From Sambucus nigra (lineage: Eukaryota > Streptophyta > Magnoliopsida > Dipsacales > Adoxaceae), in assembly GCA_949130495.1 (NCBI GenBank), contig OX422213.1:51532284-51596283 (forward strand): a stretch of DNA of 64,000 bases, written 5' to 3'. The position numbers and the translations under genes are program-made. Shown piece by piece: positions 22,501 through 33,183 of this stretch. Below the pieces are notes generated by a model, which worked only from the letters and a program-made list of their open reading frames with translations, did no database searches and was not told the DNA's origin. The number at the start of each line of letters is the position of its first letter. Within the stretch, counting starts at the first letter, position 1.

Positions 22501-24215
22501 AGTTCCAATTGTTCACGGACCACAAGTCCCTACAGTACCTGTTCACGCAGAAGGAGTTGAACATGCGACAAAGGAGGTGGCTCGAGTTTGTGAAGGACTA
22601 CCAGTTCGATATCCAGTATCACCCGGGTAAGGCTAACGTGGTAGCAGACGCATTGAGTCGTAGGCCAGCAGATGAGGTGGCAGAGGTGTGGAAGGCAAAG
22701 TGGAAGGAGTTGGGACACCAAGATGCAGTGGCCCGATCTTTCATGTCTGTGATGACCGTTACACTGCAGATTGTCACGAAGGTAGTACGGGCACAGGCTA
22801 ATGACTCGTTCTGTCAGGAGCAGATAGTTCGATTACTAGCAGAGGGAGCCGAGTCCTATACCGTTAGCTCAGACGGGGGATTACGCTTCAATGGGAGATT
22901 AGTGGTTCCGAAAGGGGAGGAATTGCGACACGAGGTGATGGCAGAGTCGCACGACTCACGGTTCGCGGTACATCCCGGAGGGGACAAAATGTACCAAGAC
23001 ATGAGACGCCAGTATTGGTGGAGCGGTATGAAGAGAGATATCGCTGAGTTTGTTTCGAAATGCGCCACTTGTCAGCTTGTAAAAGTGGATCATCAGAGAC
23101 CGACAGGACTGCTACAACCGTTGGAAGTCCCGGTGTGGATGTGGGAGAGCATATCCATGGAATTTATCACGGGGTTGCCTACGTCGCAGAGGGGTCACGA
23201 CTCCGTTTGGGTAATTATGGACAGGTTGTCCAAAGTCGCTCACTTTTTACCCGTAAGGACTGACTACACTACGGGACAGTATGCTCAGCTCTTCATTTCA
23301 GAGGTTGTGAGACTTCACGGTGTACCCCTAAATATCGTGTCTGACAGAGACAAGATATTTGTTTCGAGGTTTTGGGAGAGTTTCCAGGAGGCCATGGGCA
23401 CGGAATTGCGGTTGAGTACGGCTTATCATCCGCAGACCGATGGGCAGACCGAGCGCACAAATCAGATGTTGGAGGACATGCTACGCATGTGCATTATTGA
23501 CTTTGGGGGTGGATGGGAGCAGTACCTTCCACTGGTAGAGTTTGCTTACAACAACTCTTATCAGTTCACTATTGGCATGGCTCCGTTTGAAGCATTGTAC
23601 GGTAGGCCTTGTCGTTCCCCATCATGTTGGTTAGAGGTGGGGGACAACAAACTACTTGGGCCGGAAGTGATTCAGGATACTTCGGCAAGGATGGAGTTGA
23701 TTCGGAGTCGCATTCGGGTAGCTCATGACAGGCAAAAGAGTTATGCTGATGCGAAGAGATTTTTCAGGGAGTTCCAAGTGGGGGACCAGGTTTTTCTCAG
23801 AGTATCTCCTATGAAGGGGATTATGCGTTTCGGGAAGAAGGGGAAATTCGCACCGAGGTATGTGGGGCCGTTTCCTATTATTGAGCGGATCAGACCGGTT
23901 GCGTATAGACTTGGATTACCGGAGCATTTGCATCGGATTCACGATGTGTTCCATATTTCCTCGCTAAGGAAATACCTTAGAGATAATTTGGCTCATTCTC
24001 ACATTGTTGTGGAGGACATCGATCTCCAGCCTGATAGCTCCTACGAGGAGGGGCCGATTGCTATTTTGGACCGAAGTGAGAGGAAGCTGTGGTCAAAGAT
24101 AGTTCCGTTAGTACGTGTTCAGTGGCGACATCACAATGTCGAGGAGTCCACATGGGAGCGCGAAAATGAGATGCGCGAATGTTATCCAGAGTTGTTTTTA
24201 GCAGGTACTTTCTAG
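19581..24215 (+). pseudogene. Element A gag-pol polyprotein, one frame with three nonsense codons
   Basis: A single 1,544-codon frame from ATG 19581 encodes the whole polyprotein. Residues about 90-235 are the Gag capsid core (LQWWES, YFP). A Q/G-rich linker follows, then the zinc knuckle [14 protein letters not shown] at 352-365. Protease DTGA is at 450 and the RT active site FIDD ends at 772. RNase H YTDAS has its Asp at 918. Integrase has an HHCC finger near 1131 and a catalytic triad with spacing 60 and 35 residues. A C-terminal chromodomain lies near 1495-1540 (VQWRHHNVEESTWE). The three stops are at 20556 (TAG for CAG), 21954 (TAG for CAG) and 22005 (TAG for TGG). The first integrase catalytic Asp is Glu (residue 1194), whereas element B keeps Asp. 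It is therefore recently dead. The start is supported by its position 180 bases after the primer site. Confidence 0.95.
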
Positions 24216-24245
24216 TTTCGAATTTCGGGACGAAATTTAGTTATT

Positions 24246-24257
24246 AGGGGGGAAGTA
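24246..24257 (+). promoter_or_regulatory. Polypurine tract of element A
   Basis: AGGGGGGAAGTA lies directly before the LTR start and would prime plus-strand synthesis. The same tract precedes the 3' LTR of B. Confidence 0.9.
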
Positions 24258-24957
24258 TGTAATACCCCGTATTTTTGGCTATATTTATTTTTGGGATTAA
24301 TTATTAAATGAGAATTAATTGGGAATTAATCCGGATAAAATACTAGCGAGATGTGAGTTGGTATTTGACTATATTGAGTATATATGATGTTATATTGAAT
24401 GTTGAACTATGAAATTTGTCGTGAGATTGATATACGGTAATTTGGTCATTTTATTGGGACGCGTGTGACAGTCGCGTCAGGATATAATTATTTTAATTAT
24501 AAAAGTGAATTTAAATTCTATTAACCGTATGGTCATTTTGAGTGCGCCAACGCGCCCGGAAGGGTCGAGATAGTCAGAAAACACTAGCCGGGGTGTAGTT
24601 TGGGTCCCGGGGTATTTTTAGGCCATACCGGCAATATAAAGGGTATTTTAGTAATTTCGTATTTTTAGGAATTAAAAATGACGAAAATTAGAGAAGTAAA
24701 TCTGATGTGGGTTTGACCCACTAAGCCACTAACCAACCCTTATTAACCCAACAAGCTACGGGGGTTGTTAGATTAGGTTTTCTAAGTTTCCCCAAAAACA
24801 AACCCTAGCCACCATAGCCATTGGAGAAGAAGCTTGGAGAAAGAGAGAGAGAGGGAATTCTGCAGAAAGAGAGAGGAAATCAACACCAAATTCAGAGACA
24901 ATCGAGGCAAGTGATTTAATTTCTTTTAATTCAGAAAATGCTTCCTCCATGTTAGAT
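24258..24957 (+). mobile_element. Second LTR of element A, left part
   Basis: The first 700 bases of the LTR run up to the LINE insertion at TCCTCCATGTTAGAT. Joined with 30661-32881, the length is 2,921 bases against 2,920 for the left LTR. Confidence 0.95.
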
Positions 24958-25076
24958 TTTTTTTTTTGGGAAATTAGTTGTATATATAAAAAAGAAGAAT
25001 ACACAGAGGAAGGAACCTCAAAGTTCAAAAAGACCCCGGGGCATACCCCGGAGCCAACCAAAAAGCAAACAAAAGA

Positions 25077-28000
25077 TTAGCTCAACAACCTATTTTCAGG
25101 GATGTTCCAATACATACAGGCCATCCAGTTAGTGTAATTTCTTCTATCCTTCTTCCAAGTAAGAACTTTGGCTTTAACCATGTTTTCAATACCCTTCACA
25201 ATGGTGTCTAGAGAATTGAACACATGCTTAAAGCACCTCGAATTCCTCTCCATCCAGATGCAGTAGATCGTAGTAGTGAAAGAAAGGGATCTAATCTTGT
25301 CACATAAGGATTTTGTAGAGTGGTTAACAGTGGCCAAGGATACCTCTCTATTCCAAATTTGAAACTTCCTATACCGCTGATTCCTAAGCATCACCTCCTC
25401 CCATATACTCTTGCTAAGGCTGCATTGAGAGAACAGGTGGTTATATGTTTCCCTCTTAGAACCACAAATCCCACACAGGTAATCCTCAGAAATACCCCAT
25501 TCAAATAATTTGTCCTTAGTGTTGATGGCCTTACGAAATACTAACCAAGCAATGAAAGAACACTTAGGAATGCAAACCTTGCTCCAAACAAAATTGCTCC
25601 AAGTAACAGTAGGCTTGTGGGTCTTCAATAGCTCCCAAGCAGATGCAATGGTGAAGGTCCCTTTCTTGGAAGGAAGCCAAACCACATAGTCATTTCCCTC
25701 AAGAATTGCAGGTAAGCTAGCATTCTTCACTTCATTTAATTCCCAGGTCACAGTTGAGGGCCATCTCCACTCCATTTGGTGGATGAAATCAGAAACTTTA
25801 GCTTTTAGACTACTGGCTGAGTCATACACAATGTTATTCCCATAAAGGGGAAACAGTGGCCCATTTGGATGCCACAAATCAAACCACATAAAGGTTTGAG
25901 TCCCATTCCCAATGAATGTTTTGATTTGTCTTCTAAACTTTTCTCTTATCTTAAGAATTTTCCTCCAACTCCATGATGCATCATTTGGTATACTCAAAGC
26001 CCATATGCTCCTCCCTTTAATTTTGTAAATGTTGCACCACTTAATCCATAAACTATCCTTCTTACTGCATAGATTCCATAAGTGCTTAGCCATGGCAGCA
26101 ATGTTCCATGTCTCTAAACTCTTGATATTTAGCCCTCCTTCCTCTAGAGACACGCAGATGTCCTCCCAAGCAACTTTAGCACCTTTACTGTTAGTCTCAT
26201 CCCCTTTCCACAGATAATTCTTCATAACTTGGTCAATCTTCTTTATGATGCTTTTAGGCAAAATAAAAGTGCAAGCCCAATAAACTTGTATGCTGAAAAT
26301 GACAGTCTTCACAAGGAGGAGTCTACCTGCAAAACTTAAAAACTTATTAGTCCAGCATCTGACTCTCATGGTGATCCTATCCACCATGATCTGACAATCC
26401 TCCTTTTTCAGCCTAGTAGTAATGAGAGGCACCCCAAGATATTTAAAGGGGGGGTGCCCATGTTGAATGCCCAAGATAGAAGAAATCTCCTGAATCCCAT
26501 CCATATTGATCCTAGCAGTGAAAAGACTACTTTTATCTAAGTTAACCATAAGTCCCGAATAGGAACTAAATTCAGCAATGGCATCCTTGACAATTCTGCA
26601 GGACTCTTTATCCCCACCAGTAAAAACAACCAAGTCATCAGCAAAACTAAGATGGGTGAGGGACATCTCCTTGCATTTAGGATGATGTTTGAAAAGGGCA
26701 GATTCAGTAGCTTTGGAGATAATCCCTGTGAACGCCTCCATCACAAGCAGGAACAGATAGGGAGATAAAGGATCTCCCTGTCTAAGCCCTCTTCTACCAG
26801 GAAAAAACCCATTCAGCTCACCATTCAAATTAATAGAGAACCTGGTAGTGGTCACACACATGGTAATCCACCCAATGACCTTAGAGGGAAACCCAAACTG
26901 CACCAAAAGATTAAGCAAGAAATCCCAGCTAACCAAGTCATATGCCTTAAGCATATCAATCTTGATAACACATCTAGGAGGGAGGGAGTCCCTATGATAG
27001 TTCCTCATCAACTCTTGGAGTAATAGGATATTGTCAGCAATAGACCTTCCTTCCACAAAGGCATCTTGGTTATTGCTGATAAGGATAGGCATCAACTTCT
27101 TTAGACTACGAGTGATCACTTTGGATATGCATTTGTAGATGGTGTTACAGCATGATATAGGTCTGAAATCCTTCATAGAAACAGGTGTAGACATCTTAGG
27201 AATTAAAGCCAAGGCAGTACAGTTCCACTGATCAAAGAACATACCAGTATCAAAGAAGTACTTAATTGCATCACACACATCATCCCCCACAAGTTGCCAG
27301 TTTTCTTTAAAGAAATGGCTATTGAAACCATCAGGTCCAGGAGCCTTGTCAGACCCAATTGCAAACATAGCTTCCTTAATTTCATCATGGGAGACATCCG
27401 CTTATAATAAATCAGCTTGGTGGGAGTTGAGTTTAGTCTTTATTACCTCCCTAAGAACATCATCAGCATCCACACACTGCACCCTATTCCCAAACAGATT
27501 CTGAAAGTATCTCACAGCTTCCCTAGCCACCTTCTCACTTCCTTCCATCCTCACCCCCATATCATTCTCAATACTAACAATTTTCCTTCTAGCCAAGTTT
27601 TGATTAACCTTCTTGTGGAAGAAAGCATTGTTCTGAGCACCAAGCTGCAGCCACTTAGTCCTAGCCTTTTGCCTTAAGAAAGACTCTTCATCATTCCTCA
27701 TGTAAGTGTACTTCTCCCTCATCTCTTTCTCATCCATTTGGAGCTCCTCATTGGAACCATCGATGTCCAAAGCTCTCTGAAGGTTATCCAGCTTACTCTT
27801 TATGTCAGTTACCTGAATGGATATTCTGTTAAAAAACTTCTTATTAAAATTCTTTAAGGATACTTTCACTCTATTCAGCTTCCTAAACAGCCTCATCATC
27901 GGGTTACCATCCATCTCAACATCCCATGCCTCAATAAGAATGGGCATGAATTCCTGGTGGTTCATCCAGAAATTAAAAAACTTGAATGGCTTAGGCTTCC

Positions 28001-28727
28001 AGTTGCTGCTGTAATCTAGAAGGGTAATAATAGGGCTATGGTCTGAGATTCCACACGGCAAGGTGATTGCCTGAGAGTTAGGAAATACATCAGTCCATAT
28101 GTCATTGTGCAGCACCCTATCAATCCTTGATTGCACATTATTGCAACCAAGCTGATTTTTATTCCAAGTAAACCAAAGCCCACTATTTACCATGTCATCA
28201 GCATTGAGATCCCTTAAACAGTTATTAAACTCATCAGTAGCAGCAGTGTCAATGCCATTAATACCTTTTTTCTCATCCTGATTTCTAACAACATTAAAAT
28301 CACCCATGAGGATCCAAGGCCTATCATTAACCACACCTTTGTTCTCCATAAGAAAATCCCATAGGCTCGTTCTATTTTCAGTCATGTTGTCCCCATAGAT
28401 GAAAGTGGCATAAAAGGAATAATTGGTTCCTATAATATTCACATTGCAAAACAAAGCTTGTCTCTGAGTACCAACCACCTCAATACTTAGAATCTTGGGA
28501 TTCCATCCCACAATCACTCTAGCCACCCCACCATCCATGGGGCAGTTGTGAACATACTCCCACTGGTAAAAACACATACTTTTAACATTCTCTAAGTTAT
28601 TCCTCCTGATCTTAGTCTCAACTAAACAAATCAGATCTAGCTTATTATCCTTGATCAACTTATCCACTTCAATTTGTTTATGGGAGGAATTGAGCCCCCT
28701 AATGTTCCATGTTCCCATCTTGGTCAT
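25077..28727 (-). pseudogene. LINE ORF2: endonuclease, reverse transcriptase and zf-RVT, one nonsense codon
   Basis: The reading frame starts at ATG 28727 and stays in one frame to 25077, except for a single TAA at 27402-27404. The N-terminal part is an APE-type endonuclease that nicks target DNA, with WNIRGLN at the start, VETKI, GDFNVV and the SDHSPI catalytic block. Reverse transcriptase follows, with DKAPGPDGF, RPISCCNTIYK, GLRQGDPLSPYLF and the active site SFADDLVVF. The C-terminal zf-RVT region has conserved Trp/Cys/His (WSKVCIPKCSF, CGICGSKRETYNHLF). No RNase H is evident, as is usual for many plant L1 elements. The start codon overlaps the ORF1 stop as ATGA. One reversion would give an open ORF2, so the copy is young. 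Confidence 0.95.
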
Positions 28728-30526
28728 CGAAATTTATTTGATTTGTTGCCTGATCTCCTCTTGTCATTCTTGTTGCTCTTGAACACCCCTTTACCATCCA
28801 CTCTATCCCCCTTGTCAAACTCATCTACTGCCTTAATTTTCAGAACCAACCCAAATGGAACAGGGGTAGTAACCATAGTCAAATCATCTTTGTCTATCTC
28901 CATAACTTTCGAGGGGTTAGAGGTCATAGCACTGTCAGTCCTGTTTCCCCTTTCTTCTTTTACTTTATTACTACCCTCCACACCTGGATTTCCTTTTATT
29001 GTCCCCCCACAGTTATCTATTTCAACAGGAGTTAGGTTCTCAGAGTTCTCAGTATGATGGCCTTTGAGTTGTACTATAGGATCATCCTCTATTGCAGCCT
29101 CTAAGATGTCAAATTGATTATGAGTTGTAACTTTAGAAAGGTCAATATTCCTCCTCCCCTCCTTTGTAGCCTTTCCTTCTTCAATTAGAGCTCCTTTTTC
29201 CAACACTCCACTACTGGCATCATCAGTACCTGTAGGGGTTTTGATACCCTTGTGTTGAACTTGAGTCCACCCTTCTTCAAGGGCCTTCTGCACCTCTAGC
29301 TTACTTTTGTATGGGAACACCTCCACTCTATTATTTATTGCCACCCATGCCTTCTTAGCCTTAGGACAGTTAACCATTCCATGCCCAAATATGCCACACT
29401 TGACACATGAAGATGGTTTTTCTTGATACTCCACTCCAACCTCAGCATATGATCCATCCTCCATTCTAACTTCAATGACTTTGGGATAATCTTCCATGAC
29501 TTTTAGTTCCACACATATTCTGGCAAAACTTATTCTTTGCATTCCTTCTGTAATAGTATCAGCATACAATGGAATTCCAACTGAGCTAGCAACATAGCTC
29601 AACCCCTCCTCTGTCCATAATTGCATAGGGATATTATGGAACTTCACCCAGACAGGGATCTTTGATGTTGAGTCTTTAGCAAAAGAGAAATTTGGAGTCC
29701 ATTTCTGGATGATAATTGGGTTTCCCACAAAATGCCGTGGCCCATTGTAAATGACCTCATCCCTCATATTAGCATTCTCAAACATGAAAAAGTAATTGCC
29801 ATTATTATGCCCCATAATTTTTTGGAGGCCAAAATTATCCCATAGTCTATGGGCAATGTTGCATACCAGAGTGTAGGGCAGGCTCCTTCCCAGGAAGCAT
29901 CCAACCATACTATTTTCCCATTTCGCATAGCCACATGTAGCCACTTCCAGAGGTGGGGATACAATGATCCTTTTATCAGTTATTGAAGGGGCATGGTATG
30001 TTAATCTAAACTTTGGGTATCTCTTATCAGCAACAACTTCCTTCCATGATTTATCCCCAGCCTTATTTGGGGTAGAACAGGGTATAGGTCCAACTTCATT
30101 CTTACTCGTACCTTCTTTTGTACATTCCTTTTCTTCATTCTTGCAGCTCTCCCCAACAGAGTTGGATCCTTCTTCTCTTTGTACAGTTCCTCTAACTTGC
30201 ATAATATCCTCATAGGAGAAGCCCTTCATTTTCAGAAATTCGTTATACTTCTTCTTCTCTTCACTCCAATCATCCCATCCAGGTTCATGTATGGAGGCTT
30301 TTGGGATATTGCCTGCATTTCCTTCAGAGACTACAACTTGGCCATCTTCAAATTCATCCTCATGAGTTGAACAAATGGGAACTTTCACTGCGTCATATGG
30401 AATAAATTTTGCTGTATCCAGAGGGGTATTGCGTAACTTTGACTGCCCAGACAGGGCAATAGTATCTTGCGACTGGGAGGCATTGAAAACCCTATCTCCA
30501 CGTGTGGTCGGAGGCAGGTTGTTCAT
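28724..30526 (-). CDS. LINE ORF1 protein with DUF4283 and zinc knuckle
   Basis: This is an uninterrupted 600-residue frame. ORF1 proteins of plant L1 elements bind the element RNA and act as chaperones in the ribonucleoprotein. Residues about 200-340 match DUF4283 (VGCFLGRSLPY, MRDEVIYNGPRHF, PVWVKFHNIPMQLW). A CX2CX4HX4C knuckle, CVKCGIFGHGMVNC, lies at 374-387. The C-terminus is basic (DKRRSGNKSNKFR). ATG 30526 is the first in frame, about 120 bases from the LINE 5' end. The stop overlaps ORF2 by four bases. It is intact by eye, though expression is not implied. Confidence 0.93.
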   Translation of the reverse strand: MNNLPPTTRGDRVFNASQSQDTIALSGQSKLRNTPLDTAKFIPYDAVKVPICSTHEDEFEDGQVVVSEGNAGNIPKASIHEPGWDDWSEEKKKYNEFLKMKGFSYEDIMQVRGTVQREEGSNSVGESCKNEEKECTKEGTSKNEVGPIPCSTPNKAGDKSWKEVVADKRYPKFRLTYHAPSITDKRIIVSPPLEVATCGYAKWENSMVGCFLGRSLPYTLVCNIAHRLWDNFGLQKIMGHNNGNYFFMFENANMRDEVIYNGPRHFVGNPIIIQKWTPNFSFAKDSTSKIPVWVKFHNIPMQLWTEEGLSYVASSVGIPLYADTITEGMQRISFARICVELKVMEDYPKVIEVRMEDGSYAEVGVEYQEKPSSCVKCGIFGHGMVNCPKAKKAWVAINNRVEVFPYKSKLEVQKALEEGWTQVQHKGIKTPTGTDDASSGVLEKGALIEEGKATKEGRRNIDLSKVTTHNQFDILEAAIEDDPIVQLKGHHTENSENLTPVEIDNCGGTIKGNPGVEGSNKVKEERGNRTDSAMTSNPSKVMEIDKDDLTMVTTPVPFGLVLKIKAVDEFDKGDRVDGKGVFKSNKNDKRRSGNKSNKFR

Positions 30527-30660
30527 GGTGGCTCAGAGGTTTGTGTTACCTGAGATGATGCCGGCGGGATACTTTAGGTGTTTAGGGTTCAGTTTGGCTG
30601 AAGGTTTTTTAGAGAGAAGAGGGAGCATTTTTTTGGTTCTTGTTGTCCTCCATGTTAGAT

Positions 30661-32881
30661 AATTTGAAGATTTACAATTGTTCTTGGAAGATAAATGAAA
30701 ACCCATGTTGTTTGGACTTAGAACTTGAATATTGAGAACAAATTGCATGTAGAATCATATAGAGATGATTATTCTGGTATTAATATATTTTGGATGTAAG
30801 AAAAATGGATTTAGAATGGACTAATTGAGGACCTAAAAGTTTAGGGTTAATGTTCTTGAATAATTGGAGGAAAAGTGTAGAGATTTGTAAATTGATTGAT
30901 GTTAGGATGAATTAATCCTTTAAAACGTGTTAGGATGTGACTATGGTATATTTAGGATTGATTAGAGACCTTAAAACAATCGTTGGGACTAATTTTAGAG
31001 GAGATTTGAGGAGTAAAAATGGTGAAAAACGAGATTGAAAAAAAATCTGGGCCGAAACTGGTCCCTCGTTAGAAGACCTTCCCAGGTCGTTCGAACGAGC
31101 TCGTTCGAACGAGCTTCTAACGAGTTGACCAGTCGCTTATAACGAAAGGGAATTTCGTTCGATACTTCGTTCAAACGAGATCTCGTTAGAAGGTACAGTT
31201 CGTTCGAACGAACTAGAATCTCGTTCGAACAGCCTCGTTCGAACGAGACTTCTAACGAGATGGCAGTTTAGGCCTTTTTGGCCTGTTTTGATTTTGGGAG
31301 TTCCGTAAACTTGTTCGAGGGTAGAGATAACATTCCTTTGATGATGTATTGATAGATTTGGGACTTTTGGGTTATTATGAGGAGTAAATTATATACAAGT
31401 GATTTAAATCATTGGACTGTTTGGGTTGAGACGTGAGTGTCTAATACGACGTGAGAATAAATTATGGCGCGTATGATTATAAACCGGAATTGTATAAAGT
31501 GTGTAAATTATATATTGGTACTAGAATAAGAATAGTACTACAATTAACTACGGGATTACTAAGATGTGTGTTTACTTAGTATTGGTATATGAATTGTGTG
31601 TATGACATACCTACCATACTTGCTATCACGGGAGGTTTGCGTTCGCTTAGGGCCCTCTAATCCTTGTGTTGCCCGGATTTAGACTGGTTACCTCGATGAA
31701 CATAGGTCAGAGAAGGGCTTATTGGGATGTTAATAAGTCTGCTGATCGTGGGAGCGCAGGTATGTGCGTGACCCATGTGATGTGACTGTGTTCGCCTCCA
31801 CTATTTTGTGATTTATGTTATCTGAACTATTCCTGAGAGATTCGGAATATGAGATCCTTATGTACGTGATGTACCGGGATGGATAGCAGAGTATGTGTGC
31901 ACCGCAGCTTAGTCTCGGGGTGCTTATATTGTATATTTATGTTGTGGAAAATATACACTTAATAAACTGGGAACTTTCATATGGTATTGTGTGTATAACT
32001 ATGGAATAACAAAAGGGATGATCTATAATGAGTTGTATTACTTTTATGTGAGAACCTGAATTTACGTTAAACTCCTATTTAATTGCGATCGTTATAATGT
32101 TAATGGGAACAGAGTAATAAGGGTAGAACCTATGGTAGTCTAGCTAGATATGTTATCACTTAGCTAGTGGTTGTGTCATTTTAGATTGGTACTTACGTTA
32201 GGAGTGCACAGTTAGACGAGAGGTGAGAATTTCATGTGAGTGCACGTCCTAACATGTACTTTGCATTTAATGTTTAAATGTTTTTAAAGCACTTGCAGGT
32301 TTTTAAAATATCTCCACATTCGGGCTCTGACCCGTTTGCTTTCAAATCTACTTTTTGTAAAACCATTTTAGGTGCCCAGCCACAAGGACACCATGCATAG
32401 GATATTCATTCAGGTGACGAGCTGTAGCTGTTTGTGGAAGCTACAGGGATTTGCTTTTAGACGCTTCTATCAGTTGGATTCCGTATTCAGTATTCTTCAG
32501 TTTTAGGGCATGTTGCCCAGATCCATTAGAGTTACTTTTCCATTACAGTTTTCAGACTTTGGCATGTATTGATTCAGTATTTAATTACTTATTTCAGATG
32601 TGGGATTTGTAGTGAGGAGTTTTCCTCCAGACTTTATTTACATTATGTGATGGTTATTCTATTTACTTCGTTATGGTGATGGTGTTATTATTTTTATTAC
32701 ACTTGTTGCATGTTAATCAGACGTTAATTAAAATTTGGCACTTACTTTTTAAATACTAGGTGGTTAGTAAAAAAAAAAAAAATGTTTTCGACAGTGATGC
32801 TATTAACTGAGCCAACTAGGCATTTTGATTTAATTTAATAAAGGAGTAGCTACCTGATATTTAATTAGTCGGGGTGTCACA
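30661..32881 (+). mobile_element. Second LTR of element A, right part
   Basis: The LTR continues after the LINE, from AATTTGAAG to GGGGTGTCACA. A primer site, not flanking DNA, follows it. Confidence 0.95.
31063..31265. repeat. CGTTCGAACG palindrome array in the second LTR of A
   Basis: Nearly identical to 17578-17780. Single-base changes such as CGCTTATAACG and CGTTCAAACGAG are visible. Confidence 0.9.
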
Positions 32882-33183
32882 GGTGGTATCAGAGCATCAG
32901 GTTCTAGTGTCCTTTAGGATCTGTACGGCTATTATGTTTCCGCTAAGTTTCTTTGATATAGAGCCCTATATTTTAGGACTGTTGTACTCTTTTTGTGTAT
33001 GCTTCGTTCTTCAGCTATTTTAAGTTTATAAACTGTGAACTTATAAACTTTATTCTTATTTTGGATGCCTCCACGACGTGCACGATGAGTTCCCAGGGAT
33101 GCAATGCCCGAACCCCAGCCCGCTCCAGTTCAGAGCATGATGAACGCCGCTGAGGTTGCAGCTATAGTAGCCCATGCGGTAAA
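32882..33183 (+). pseudogene. Second, truncated interior of element A (primer site and gag start)
   Basis: TGGTATCAGAGCA at 32884 and the leader repeat the interior at 19398 almost exactly. Gag begins at 33064 but has a TGA for CGA at codon 9. The copy ends after GCGGTAAA, 39-40 codons into gag, where LTR sequence of element B begins. An AAA(A) microhomology sits at the joint. Confidence 0.9.

Larger units (their letters stand above)
24958..30645 (-). mobile_element. Full-length L1-type LINE inserted in the LTR of A
   Basis: A perfect 15-base target duplication, TCCTCCATGTTAGAT, flanks it (24943-24957 and 30646-30660). The poly(A) tail appears as T10 at 24958. About 120 bases of 5' leader precede ORF1 at the right end. 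Both LINE ORFs are present in the usual order, so this copy is full length or nearly so. It shares its 3' terminal sequence (TATATAC then TTCCC before the tail) with the truncated LINE at 54685-57038. Confidence 0.97.
16478..33183 (+). mobile_element. Tekay-type Ty3/gypsy element A (LTR-gag-pol-LTR plus a second partial interior)
   Basis: LTR 16478-19397, interior 19398-24257, then a second LTR (24258-24957 and 30661-32881, split by a LINE). After this the interior starts again with primer site and first gag codons (32882-33183) before stopping inside gag. This LTR-interior-LTR-interior order is a tandem of the sort made by unequal recombination between LTRs. The left flank is AAAAG; no matching AAAAG lies at 33184 or at 42614. 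The chromodomain-bearing integrase puts it among chromoviruses, with RT wording closest to Tekay/Del. Confidence 0.92.
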
